Source: Choristoneura fumiferana
Taxonomy: Eukaryota; Arthropoda; Insecta; Lepidoptera; Tortricidae
Assembly (NCBI RefSeq): GCF_025370935.1
Contig: NC_133497.1
Location: 2,343,103 to 2,407,102, forward strand
Direction: 5' to 3'
Length of the DNA stretch: 64,000 nucleotides
The notes beneath the pieces are model-generated. The model was given only the letters and a program-made list of their open reading frames with translations, did no database searches and had not been told where the DNA came from. Of this stretch, positions 44,901 through 54,465 are shown in pieces (the first letter of the stretch is position 1; every line of letters starts with the position of its first letter). A program made the translations under genes and the position numbers.

Positions 44901-45840
44901 TGATATAGTCAAAGTTTGTAAGTTTGTAGGGTCTTAGAATATCAAGTAGGTAATAAATTAACAGAGCCCCAAGTCCTAAGCAAATACTTAGTATATATTT
45001 GTTGCCAAAAACTTGCTTTGGAAAATACAAGTTTAGTGTTGTCTTTAATTTTTCTATTTTGTATAAACGCTCTTCTTAGTGGCCAGTAACATTAAATTTA
45101 GAATCCAGCCTTGACATTGACTTTTTAAATATGCATCGATAACAGTTTGTTCACTCCTTATATCTTATCTGTGACACGTAATCGTGCTATTGTGTTGACA
45201 GACCTTAATAAAAGGCGTAAGAGTCCGTTTTTGAATAACATGGAACATAGTGGATTAAATATTTTTGTTTTATTAAACTTATTTATATTCAATCTTATCT
45301 GTGCTTGTTTTTTTCGATTGTCTTTAATAGAATAGTTTCCCAGTAATAAAGGGGTTTTTACATGAATGAGTAAAAATTGGTAGCCATAATCGTAGGGGGA
45401 AAACAAAACACAAATCATACAAAAGCAATAAGGTTTAAGCCAAAACATTGTCATTTTTGTTTCTTTTTCCTTTGCTTGCGATTTGCAGTCCACATTGCCC
45501 GTCATTTGATTTATTTCTCCACTATAGTCTTACCTTCTTCTTTTCAAGTCTTCTCTGGCTTATAGCCTCTGCCTGCGGCTTCGCCCTCATAATCCTATCC
45601 GTCTGTTTTACTACTTAAATTCCATCGACATCTATGTATAGACTGCATGTTTCTTACATTAAAACGGCGCACAAAATTTGTTGACAGAGCGGATTTGTGA
45701 ACCTTTACTATAGTTTGTTGACGTCCGTGACAGGGGTTGTGTCATCAAAGTAATATGGATGATTGATGCGCCGCGCGTTTTGTTCCAAACAGCCTGTCTA
45801 GTGCCGTAAGGTACATAGATGTTTAATGCTAATTTCCCAT
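44900..45840. other. No recognisable gene
   Basis: AT-rich with chance frames. A 115-codon minus-strand frame (45158-45505) is Lys/Leu/Ile rich and has no signature. Confidence 0.4.
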
Positions 45841-45844
45841 TCAT

Positions 45845-46110
45845 CATCATGTCAGTCGTATGTCCACTGTTGGACATAGACCTCCCTATAGACCTACATT
45901 TGCTTCGGTTGGAGGTGGCCTGCATCCACCTTGAACCCGCGGCTTTGACCAGGTCATCTCGTTGGTCGACCTACGCTGCGCTCGCCGCACGGTCTCCATT
46001 TGAGAACTTTAGCCCCAACGGCCATCTGTTCTCCTTGCTATATGGCCTGCTCATTGCCACTTCAACGAGCTTATTCGCTTGGCTATGCCGGTGACCCTCG
46101 TTCTTTCTAA
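45845..46110 (-). pseudogene. RTE-type LINE C-terminus, decayed
   Basis: On the minus strand I read RWPLGLKFSNGDRAA, then DDLVKAAGSRWMQAT. This matches the W-D-D-L-V-K-x-A-G-S-R-W-M pattern at the end of insect RTE-type proteins. At least one frameshift or stop separates the parts. Confidence 0.65.
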
Positions 46111-46186
46111 CGCATGCGCCGAGCAAGCGATGGCCAATAAATCTTGACAGTTGACAGTCGAAATATCGTGCGTGATGGCGTATCGA

Positions 46187-46428
46187 GAGGTCCGTTTGAC
46201 GGAGGTTTGACGTTACTGTCTCGCTTGCGATTGGCTCATTTAGTGTTTTTACCAATCACAGCACGAAACTCGAGGTTCGTATCGTACCGTCCCTCTCGCT
46301 CTCGTATTAAATAGTATAAGTGTCAGAGGGACAGCACGACACGAACCTCGAGTTTCGAGTTTCGCAGTAGCCCTGCAGGCGCGACGCTAGTGTCAAAGTT
46401 ATCAAACGGACCTTACGATACTACAGAC
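46187..46428. mobile_element. TIR MITE split by MITE P
   Basis: GAGGTCCGTTTGACGG at the left and TATCAAACGGACCTTA at the right are inverted. CTTGCGATTGGCTCATTTAG is shared with 30190-30276. Family P copy 3 lies inside. Confidence 0.78.
46261..46377. mobile_element. Palindromic MITE, family P, copy 3
   Basis: GCACGAAACTCGAGGTTCGT to CGAGTTTCGCAGTAGCCCTG, inside another MITE. Confidence 0.87.
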
Positions 46429-46551
46429 ATTCATTGTAGCATGGTGCGGGTGACACTTGATGACAAAAGTTGGTGCGGTCTAAACATATCGAACCTTCGG
46501 TAGAACAAGGGCATAATTTCACAGTTTTCTAATTTTCTAATTTTTCGATTT

Positions 46552-46796
46552 TAAAGGTGGGTCTACGCTAGACGAACCGAGCACGACCGGAGCCGTTCCC
46601 GGCTTCGTCGTTCGCGGCGTCAAGTGTGGACGTGCGACGACGCGCGAAGCAAATCCCTTTGTGTTCGTCAAAAAACCGACAACTGGCGGAACGCAGCCGA
46701 GCACGAACGAAACGCTCGCAGCGCGCTCGTTCGAGGCTTGTAAGTCGGTCCACATTAGACGAATTGTGTTCGGCGCCTAGCGTAGACGCACCTTTA
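46552..46796. mobile_element. TIR MITE with TAAAGGTGGGTCTACG ends
   Basis: TAAAGGTGGGTCTACGCTAG is inverted as CTAGCGTAGACGCACCTTTA. The interior is GC-rich with direct and inverted GAGCACGA pieces, which opens several meaningless frames. Confidence 0.85.
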
Positions 46797-46799
46797 GAC

Positions 46800-47290
46800 A
46801 GCTGAAAGTACGATATAAAGTGGATATGAACGAATTTTTCGATTTTTAGACAATTAATCCCTTGTACTACTGAAGGTGCGATATGGCAGTATATTTCAGT
46901 TGTAGCCTCGATATGACTGGCGTAAAATATTTGAACATAGAGAACTATGTTATACGAAATAAATTTAACCTATCAGATTTTTATAATCAATTAATAAAAT
47001 TCAAAGCAGAATTAAGTGAATAAACGTAATATGCGTATAACGTAACACCAGAGACTCGTTTAGTGATTATGCGGTTCTTATTAATTGGTAGTAACGGACA
47101 TTCTTGAAAACTCCGTTTAGCCTTACTTAAGTGGCAATTAATATTCCAACCTAGAATTTCACTAATATTCTCATCAAAATTAGCGTAATAGTCGGATTAA
47201 TGATGACATTATTAATTATGATTAAGATTTTAAAATCGACTCATGTTTCGACACTGACACAGAATAAGTAATAGCACAGAATATGTAATA
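46800..47290. other. No recognisable gene
   Basis: Mixed AT-rich DNA upstream of the THAP-like exon. No feature assigned. Confidence 0.4.
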
Positions 47291-47461
47291 GTACTGACAT
47301 ACAGAATGGCCACGCTCCGCCCCGCACCGGTTCGAGTTACCCCACCCCTCAAGCGCAGATTGCAGGAAAACCGCAGGAAAGCAGTCGGGTGCGCAACGCG
47401 ATGTATGTCGGTCGCACCGTCGCACGGCACTAAGTTCGGGAGCAATAATTTTGCGAACGAA

Positions 47462-47539
47462 ATGGTGATATACTGTGCATTGTATGGGTGTTTGTCAACA
47501 GTCAAAGATAAGAAAAGGAGTTTTTTTCGATTTCCTAAT
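47462..47539 (+). CDS. Candidate THAP zinc-finger first exon (half domain)
   Basis: Starting at ATG 47462 the frame reads MVIYCALYGCLSTVKDKK then SFFRFPN. That is the N-terminal half of a THAP domain: Met within a few residues of the first Cys, C-x4-C spacing, and the FxRFP block. THAP domains bind DNA through a C2CH zinc site and occur in host factors and P-element-type transposases. A GTAAAT at 47540 would be a splice donor after exactly 26 codons; THAP genes often have an intron near here. The second Cys/His pair is not found downstream in frame or nearby. An upstream in-frame ATG at 47306 is possible but gives a non-THAP leader. It may be a pseudogene. Confidence 0.4.
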
Positions 47540-47559
47540 GTAAATAATAATGCTTTCTA

Positions 47560-48020
47560 AAAGTATCGCGATTAATACATGAAATAACTAATTAGGTACC
47601 GAATAATTCGTTCAAGTTTGTAGTCATATATTTATTGTAATTTAAAATAATAATGCTTAAATACATAGACAGACACATGTTAAGTAGGTTTAATTAAAAA
47701 TATATAATTAACGATTACATTTTATTTACACATCTAAGCCATACCTACATACCCTATAGTACTAGGGTTTTGCGATAGTCAGCCCTGTGTGTCTTACGCA
47801 CACATTGACGCGTGTACAGACGTCGTGCCTATGTAGGTTCAAGAACGCGTATTTTGTATGGCGTGGCCGCCCTGTGGTAATAGTACAATTAACCATGCTA
47901 GAATGAAAGTACTGTAGCTCCAACTAGCCATTACCACCATTACAGAACCCTTAGGAAGGCGCCTTGGTATGAGGAACGCTGAAAAAAAAACTCAATTCGA
48001 TAACATCACAAACACTTAAC
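47560..48020. other. No second THAP exon found
   Basis: I looked for a C..H exon following the THAP half and saw none. The stretch is AT-rich with no repeat I can name. Confidence 0.4.
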
Positions 48021-48023
48021 AGA

Positions 48024-48155
48024 GGGGCTACTACTCAACTCGAAAATCGAAATTCGTATCGTACCGTCCCTCTCACTCTCGTATTAAATAATATAAGCGC
48101 CAGCGGGACTGCAACATACGAAGTTCGGATTCTGCACTTCGTAGTATATGGCTAG
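48024..48155. mobile_element. Palindromic MITE, family P, copy 4
   Basis: GGGGCTACTACTCAACTCGA to CTGCACTTCGTAGTATATGG, diverged. Confidence 0.78.
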
Positions 48156-48424
48156 TCGCCTGGCAACACATATATCTTATCTCAATGGAAAAAAATGACA
48201 CATTACTCTGTTATTGTCGAGCTTATCACTATTATTATTATTAGTTAGGATTTAGTGAAAGCTGTGACGTAGCGCTCAAGTAATCTAATAAATTTTTATT
48301 ACCTACTGTTGTTGGTAGGCTGGCAACAGTGATAAGATAACCCAACCAACATAGAAAAGGCGAAGAACCACCCACATCGTCATTTCAAAGTTCAATATCT
48401 CAAAACCGCTAATCCACCATAACC

Positions 48425-48660
48425 GCCATCTTGCTCGCTAATCCTGCCGTGAAGCAGCAGTGCTTGCACTGTTGTATTTCGGCGTGGAGAGTAAGACAGC
48501 CGGTGAAATTACTGACACTTGAGGTATCCCATCTTAGGCCTTTAGGTTGGTAACGCATCTGCAATACCCCTGGTGTTGCGAGTGTCTATGGGCAGTGGTG
48601 ATCTTTTACCATCAGGAGACCCACTTGCTCGTTTGCCATCCAGTCGAATAGAAAAAAAAA
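48425..48660 (+). mobile_element. Type-L LINE 3' end
   Basis: It starts ATCTTGCTCGCTAATCCTGC, is 5'-truncated, and ends in GCCATCCAGTCGAAT with an A-run. Confidence 0.85.
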
Positions 48661-48670
48661 AACCGATTTT

Positions 48671-49045
48671 GGGCTCCCACACAAGACTGCGATGCGATGC
48701 GATGCGACGGCGCATCGCAGAAACGAACGATGTGAATTGCTGCGATGCGATTTCGTGCGGCAAAGCGTTAGTGCAGCAGCTACTACGAAACTCGAAACTC
48801 GAAGTTCGTGTCGTGCGGTCCCTCTGACACTTATACTATTTAATACGAGAGCGAGAGGTACAGTACGATGCGAACTTCGAGTTTCGAGTTTCGTAGTAGC
48901 CCTGCAGGTCACCGCATACTATATCATATCGCAGGAATTCCCAGGAATGCGCGATCCGAATCAGATCGGAAGTTTTTGCGATGCGTCCTGCGAGCTCGCA
49001 GATTTTTGCGATGCGATGCGAATTCGCAGTTTTGTGTGGGAGCCC
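48671..49045. mobile_element. TIR MITE with GGGCTCCCACACAA ends, split by MITE P
   Basis: GGGCTCCCACACAAGACTGC is inverted as GCAGTTTTGTGTGGGAGCCC. The interior has repeated TGCGATGCGA units. Family P copy 5 lies inside. Confidence 0.88.
48774..48905. mobile_element. Palindromic MITE, family P, copy 5
   Basis: CAGCAGCTACTACGAAACTC to GAGTTTCGTAGTAGCCCTGC, one of the better preserved copies. Confidence 0.9.
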
Positions 49046-49149
49046 TTTAATGAAACTTAGCTAAAAACCATAATATCTCGATTAAACTAGCTTTCAATTA
49101 AAAACCGCGTCAAAATTGGTCCACGTTTGAGAGCTACGGTGCCACAGTA

Positions 49150-49274
49150 CAGTCACCAGCATTAATATCTGCCACAGCGGAGCGTGCAAAAGTATCTGAC
49201 ACGTCCTTCCAGCCCTAGAAATAGAGTCGTATCAGATATTTAGGCACTCTTGTTGCTTGTTGTGCTGGTGACTG
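49150..49274. mobile_element. Short TIR MITE with CAGTCACCAGCA ends
   Basis: CAGTCACCAGCA and TGCTGGTGACTG bound 125 bp with TAATATCTG and AGATATTTAGGC. Scraps occur near 23720 and 26405. Confidence 0.75.
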
Positions 49275-49643
49275 GTGTCCAACAACACACACACATGTAC
49301 ACACACGAACATCACGCCTGTATTCCCAAATGGGGTAGGCAGAGCACGTGAAACGTTACCGCTTCGGAGCCACTTTAAACAAAGTTTAGGTTTAAAGTTT
49401 GACAAAAACCGTACAATACTGACAACAACACCCAACAACTTTCTGTTTTGTGACCCAACGCGAAAAGCGTTGAGGCTTAGAAATAAATAGGTATAATGAA
49501 CTATCTACAATATTTTTATCTGGCTTCTCAGCTGCTAAACAATTTGTAGCGGAGAAGAAATGGTAAGATAGATATTCCTTCATATAAGTCTGTTTAGCTA
49601 TTTAAGCGTGAACAGGTAAAATAATATCAGTAAGGAAGTATTT

Positions 49644-49830
49644 AAATATAATGACCCGGATAACTCACGCGTGTTGTGCGCGTGTTGCAGCAGCTGCTGA
49701 GTCGCGTTGCTCCGAAGACGAAGGGCTACGGATTAGCCCGAAACATGTCGAGCTAAACTCGATTTAAGACGTTAGTTATCCGGGTCATTATATTTAATAT
49801 GAGTGAGTCTCACGGTAGTTTCATGTTCAA
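49644..49830 (-). mobile_element. PLE family 1, terminal-only copy
   Basis: Only the terminal sequences remain, with GACCCGGATAACTCACG and GTGAGTCTCACGGTAGTTTC. Flanks TAAGGAAGTATTT and AAAGGAAGGATTT (49631-49643, 49831-49843) agree at 11 of 13 positions, matching the 13-bp duplications at the other copies. Confidence 0.8.
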
Positions 49831-49849
49831 AAAGGAAGGATTTAATGCA

Positions 49850-50340
49850 CACAGACATACACAATCCTCGTTTAGGTTACGTCTGTGTGGCTATGTTGCT
49901 TGCGTATGAATTCCAACAGCAGAATGATATAGCCATCTCAAACAAACAATCAGAGTAAGAAAATTATTTGTAAACAAACTTTTCCAAGTTAAGATCCTTT
50001 CCACGTAAAGGAAGAAAATGTTCTAGATATTACAATTACATTGAGATTACATTAAATTATAAATGAAAATCATTTGATTCGGATTCCAGGAATCTATTGT
50101 TCTAACATAATCACAAGTCAAAAACGCATTAGGTACGAGTAAGTACATAATATATCCCTTGGAGTTGCGGCGCCATATTTAAATACCGTCAGGTGGCGCG
50201 GCCATTTTGAAAAAATCCCCCTTGAGTGGCAATGACACCTACGAATTAATTTCGCGAATTCCCGAATTTTATAAAAAATATCACCAAAAACAAACCACTT
50301 TAATGTTATATATATAAGCTTACAGTGATGGTTTAGCATT
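49850..50340. other. No recognisable gene
   Basis: AT-rich with a GGCGCGGCCATTTTG phrase near 50193. Nothing assigned. Confidence 0.4.
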
Positions 50341-50384
50341 AAATGGCATATCTAATTAAATAACAAAGAATCGCCTTCAATTTA

Positions 50385-50505
50385 TATTTAAATATTAACC
50401 ATTTGTAATAATTTTTCATATAAAATAAAAATAAAAAAATTAAAATAAGCTAAATTAAGCTTTTGGGTTCATACCCCAAATATAAAGGAAATCCCTTTTT
50501 TTTAA
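50385..50505 (+). pseudogene. Nuclear copy of mitochondrial tRNA-Met and adjoining A+T-rich region
   Basis: At about 50440-50503 the sequence folds as an insect mitochondrial tRNA-Met: D arm AGCT-AAATTA-AGCT, anticodon arm TTGGG-TTCATAC-CCCAA with anticodon CAT, a T arm AAAGG-AAATC-CCTTT, and an A/T acceptor stem. Upstream is an A-rich run like the end of the lepidopteran control region, which in Lepidoptera precedes trnM. The expected next gene, trnI, is absent, so the insertion ends at about 50505. The rest of the window is clearly nuclear, so this is a NUMT. Confidence 0.75.
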
Positions 50506-50574
50506 AAATAAAAGTTCATTAACCCCTACATTAGAAAGCAGGTCTCACGAACTTTTATAGAACCCGCATATAGT

Positions 50575-50690
50575 TAGTAAGTTAACTTAATTTTTAGAGT
50601 AGGTACCCTTCTTGTGTAATATGCATTATAATACCTACCTAATTGTTGGCAATAAACGCATTTTCTTTCTTTCTTTCTTTCTTCTTTTCT
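50575..50690 (+). mobile_element. LINE tail with (CTTT)n
   Basis: TAGAGTAGGTACCCTTCTTG, then GGCAATAAACGCATTTTC and a CTTT repeat (about 50661-50681). A relative is at 37803-37858. Confidence 0.55.
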
Positions 50691-51104
50691 TAATTACTGT
50701 GAATTTTATTAGTCATTATGAAATATCTGATAACCAAATGTTTCGAGGGGGTATACTAAAATGGGTAAATTAAAATTGTAATTACAGTTGATATTAAAAT
50801 AAACAAAACATCATAATATTTTTTATTAGGTATATATTAAAACAAATTGAAGAAAAAATATTGCAATCAGATTAATTAGGTATACTTACAGTACTATTAT
50901 GTTTAAAAACACTAAGTACTTAATACTATTATTGTGTCTTGTGTTATGAATAAATGTAGTTTTCAGTTCTCATGGTCGTGAAGTTCGTGTTTATGCTGAA
51001 TATAAAATGACTTTTAATTAGGTTAGCTTGAAAAGATCCCTTTTAAGTTAAGTTCGCATTTGTACTCTTTTTGTTTTGTTGTTTTTTTTTGTATTATTTT
51101 GTGT

Positions 51105-51197
51105 TTTATGTACATACATACATACATACAGACAGACAGACAGACGGACATGCATGGCGAAACTATAAGGGTTCCTAGTTGTCACGGAACCCTAAAA
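51105..51197 (-). mobile_element. MITE family G end fragment with (CATA)n
   Basis: A CATA run leads into CAGACAGACAGACAGACGGA, GGCGAAACTATAAGGGTTCC and GGAACCCTAAAAATT, the end of a family G MITE. Confidence 0.7.
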
Positions 51198-51339
51198 ATT
51201 AGGATACTTAGTAAGGATGACGCCGTATTTTTTTTACTTCGATTAAAACCCTAAAAAAAATAATTGGGTTCTATCAAACTAATTCAACCATCTTCCGAAA
51301 TATAAAGATTAATTTTAACACAAACTTAAATATAAATGT

Positions 51340-51545
51340 CATGGGATAATGAACACCAATTGGCCTAGTTCCAAATTAAGCAAAGCTTGTATTAGGTACT
51401 AGGCAATGGATAGACATACTTAAATAGATAAATGCATGCCTAAATTACGTATTAAACGTCCAAGACAGACCACAAACATTTATTTATTTTTTCATACAAA
51501 GACTTTCTGGGGTATCGAACCCGGGACTCGGAATTCGTAGTCAAT
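51340..51545 (-). mobile_element. SINE A, diverged full-length copy
   Basis: ATGGGATAATGAACACCAAT at the left and GGTATCGAACCCGGGACTCG at the right are the inverse of the SINE A end and box B. Confidence 0.75.
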
Positions 51546-51564
51546 TTCTATAAATACTAATTAA

Positions 51565-51650
51565 CTTACTTTGCTCACCCGCGATCTTGCGATCGCTACG
51601 TCTATGCAACAAATGTGTGCTCAACCAGCTCCTCCACCTCCCACACTTGT
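51565..51650 (-). mobile_element. PLE family 2 fragment
   Basis: ACTTTGCTCACCCGCGATCT and CAGCTCCTCCACCTCCCACA, shared with 43290. Confidence 0.5.
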
Positions 51651-51671
51651 AAGTAATACACACATCAAATC

Positions 51672-51850
51672 GAAGTCAAAATATCTTTATTCAATTTAGG
51701 CTATAACAAGCACTTATGAATGTCAATAAAAAAACTACCACCGGTTCAGAAAAACTTCTGTTGAGAAGAATCCGGCAAGAAACTCAACGAGTTATACTCG
51801 TATATTTTTAAACAGATTTACAATATAGTTTAATGATATCTACTCTACAC
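51672..51850 (-). mobile_element. LINE 3' end (type K)
   Basis: The minus strand ends GAATAAAGATATTTTGACTT. CGTTGAGTTTCTTGCCGGAT lies upstream. It is a 5'-truncated LINE tail. Confidence 0.7.
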
Positions 51851-51859
51851 ATCACAAAT

Positions 51860-52435
51860 ACAAAACACAATTATTATTCGAACAAATCAAAAATCACAAT
51901 CACAAATATTGAATAGGTACAACTACAACTAGGACAGTAGATTCGCTATTTAGAGTAAGGGATTGCGAATGCGGATCGGAGTTATTTCCAAATATCCCTG
52001 TGCATGATTATAATCATTAAATTTTTATAATACGCCTTAGATATTAATTAATGTCTTCTTTGGCAATAGATTTGAATTTTGTATCTGTTTCATTGACAGA
52101 AAGAAAGAAATTATCACATTCACAGACACACAAATACAACAAAAATAAAGAAAACAAAAACAACATGAAAATACAATAAAATAAATAAATAATATAATAT
52201 ACAGTAATAGGTATTTGTTGGAATTTTATTATAAAAAACGTATGCAATATCCCAGAAACGACTTTTTGGTTTTAGCTAGTCTGCAAGATGGAACTTTAAG
52301 CTTTGGCTTATTGACGTTTTAGTGGGAAAATCACATTAGTATTTTTCCTAACATAGATATTTATTTCAATACATAAAATGTTACACAACCCCAACTATAA
52401 CCACCATCACGTTTTCCTCGGAGCAAAACAAGGCT
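51860..52435. other. No recognisable gene
   Basis: AT-rich with only short hydrophobic frames. Confidence 0.4.
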
Positions 52436-52439
52436 AGTC

Positions 52440-52530
52440 GGAAGTAAATTTTTACAAGGATGAACACACATTTGGCGCATCAGTCGTATTAATCTATCGT
52501 AAGGTCGGAGGTGAGCGAAGTACCTAATCG
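52440..52530 (+). mobile_element. PLE family 2 fragment, diverged
   Basis: GATGAACACACATTTGGCGC and CGTAAGGTCGGAGGTGAGCG are the inverse of the 43290 and 51565 segments. Confidence 0.45.
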
Positions 52531-52832
52531 CTAATACTTCAATAATATTATGCACCAATTCAATATTTTTTTTTTCTAAATGGCCGATACCAAACCTGAC
52601 CCAATATCATGTCGGCACCCCGTGTTTTTTTTCTAACAAACAACGCCAGGTACGGCGCGTGTAGTACACTCTCGCGCCACGCAGACGATCACGCCAGCGC
52701 GTAGCGACGCTGTGTGGCCGCCGCGTGCGCAATACTATGGCCACGCGACCGGAGAGTTAAGGACATCGGGGAAAATATTGTCGTAAAGTGGCCATGATTT
52801 GTATGTACTTGAATGATTTAGGTAATTAACTA

Positions 52833-53012
52833 AATGTAAACAAACTTCAACTGCCAGATTTGGCACATTCAAGGATTTAAAACATTTTACTTATTCATTG
52901 TAATACAAACTAGACTATTTTCAATACTTACAGAAATGTAAATGTTTCGAAATTTAATGGGGGAATTACAATTTTTGACATCAATTGACGTTTTGTTTAC
53001 ATTTAGTTAATA
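52833..53012. mobile_element. TIR element with TAACTAAATGTAAACAAA ends
   Basis: TTAACTAAATGTAAACAAAC is inverted as TTTGTTTACATTTAGTTAA at the right across 180 bp. Confidence 0.75.
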
Positions 53013-53150
53013 CCCAAAAAAAAAATAGTTGTATACAGGGATTTGCTTAATGGTTTGGTATGTGTATTTATTTATTTAAGGAGAACCAACAGCTAAAAAC
53101 AATACATGTAGTGGGAATAGCAACACAGAGCCAATAATAAAAGATAACAT

Positions 53151-53949
53151 ATTAAATATAATTGACCCGGATAACTCACGTCTTAAATCGAGTTTAGCTC
53201 GACATGTTTCGGGCTATCCGTAGCCCTTCGTCTTCGGAGCAACGCGACTCAGCGGCTGCTGCAACACGCCGCACTGCGCGCCGCCGCTCTGCTCGCACGA
53301 CTACCCGACGAAACTGACAAGCGGCACACAACTACCCGCGTTTTCATCATCATTACAACTGTCAAATGTAGGGTAGCACACAACACTAACAACATCGCTC
53401 TGTAAAGGTACGTTCACAACACCGATGACGCAGCACGAAGTATTTAACACCGTTTTCAACTCGGAGGTACCGTCCAACACTATCCCGGTTGAAATTCGGC
53501 GACGACTAATCTCGATAGCTTCACGCACTTTCCGCGGAATGAAAAATTTCTCTCTTGCAAGTACAGATACCTTATCAAATCTGATATAGTGCGTCGAATC
53601 CAAGTTCATTGAATGCTCGGCCACAGCAGACCCCTTGTCGTCCTGTTTCCTCATACTGCGTATGTGCTCCGATCCCTTGTGGAAACGTTTCGTCCAGTCT
53701 CTCCAATATAGTTTGCCACAGGCACAGGGAATCATATATACCCGGGCCATTCAGGGGCTCCTTATCCTTCGGCGAACGTACCAACTGTCTGAGCTGCATA
53801 TGAGGAGGAAAATCGACTTGATGCTATATCTTCGGCGTAACAAGTGTCCGATTTTTAGCCCGAAACATGTCGAGCTAAACTCGATTTAAGACGTGAGTTA
53901 TCCGGGTCATTATATTTAATATGAGTGAGTCTCAACGGTAGTTTCATGT
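53151..53949 (-). mobile_element. PLE family 1 copy with endonuclease region and 13-bp target duplication
   Basis: TAAAAGATAACAT is repeated exactly at 53138-53150 and 53950-53962. Both ends carry the inverted PLE terminal sequence with GTCTTAAATCGAGTTTAGC, and between them lies the endonuclease end of the polyprotein. Confidence 0.9.
53301..53799 (-). pseudogene. PLE GIY-YIG endonuclease domain, reverse transcriptase deleted
   Basis: On the minus strand RQLVRSPKDKEPLNGPGIY leads, after a frameshift, into VYMIPCACGKLYWRDWTKR, then AVAEHSMNLDSTHYI, SVLAREKFFIPRKV and REAIEISRR. This order (GxY-x-IPC-x-CGKxY, a basic helix, AxAEH, REAIEI) is the PLE-type GIY-YIG nuclease that nicks the target. 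The usual Y-I-G-x-T is altered to Y-W-R-D-W. The reverse transcriptase is missing because the upstream terminal repeat joins directly to this region. It is a dead copy. Confidence 0.82.
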
Positions 53950-54248
53950 TAAAAGATAACATGTTTAATTAACATGTTTAATCAAATCAAACGACACACC
54001 AACACCATGCTAAATAAACAAAACACTATAGAATTCCAAATGGAATTCCTACACCTAGAATTCCTCATATTCCTACCTCCACAACACATATTACTAATTT
54101 CCTTTAAAAAATGCTCTGCAAATTTTTAAACCACAATCTCTTTTACATACTCGTATCTTTTACATGTAAGTACCTAAAAGTTGCAATTTAATAAAAAAAA
54201 AACAAGAATCTTTGCTATTTTACCATTGAGCCCATTTCATGGACTTTT

Positions 54249-54465
54249 CATGATCTGCCTAAACTGGCCAAATCATGAAATGGCGGCGCTTCATGATATG
54301 CCTAGGAATTTCATTGTCTGCCTAAACGTCGCTAGGCAAATCGCTAAACGGTGAGTTATGAACGATATGGCGGATGTCCCTTAGCCAATTCATGAAATGG
54401 CGGCATTTCACGATATGCCTAGGAATTTCGTGATCTGGCGGATTTTACGATCGGCCGCCGACAAG
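54249..54465 (+). mobile_element. TIR element T, right arm (arm A)
   Basis: The arm ends ATTTTACGATCGGCCGCCGA then CA. It contains repeats of CATGATATGCCTAGGAATTT and GGCGGATGTCCC. It matches arm B (55971-56214) in inverse over more than 200 bp with few differences. Its terminus faces the LINE fragment. Confidence 0.82.

Noticed and set aside
45158..45505. 115-codon minus-strand frame
   Set aside because: Hydrophobic and Lys-rich from AT-rich DNA; no motif or repeat relation.
46537..46755. Arg/Ala-rich minus-strand frames
   Set aside because: They lie wholly within a GC-rich MITE with clear inverted ends.
48692..49060. 122-codon plus-strand frame
   Set aside because: It crosses two nested MITEs and encodes their repeats; not a gene.
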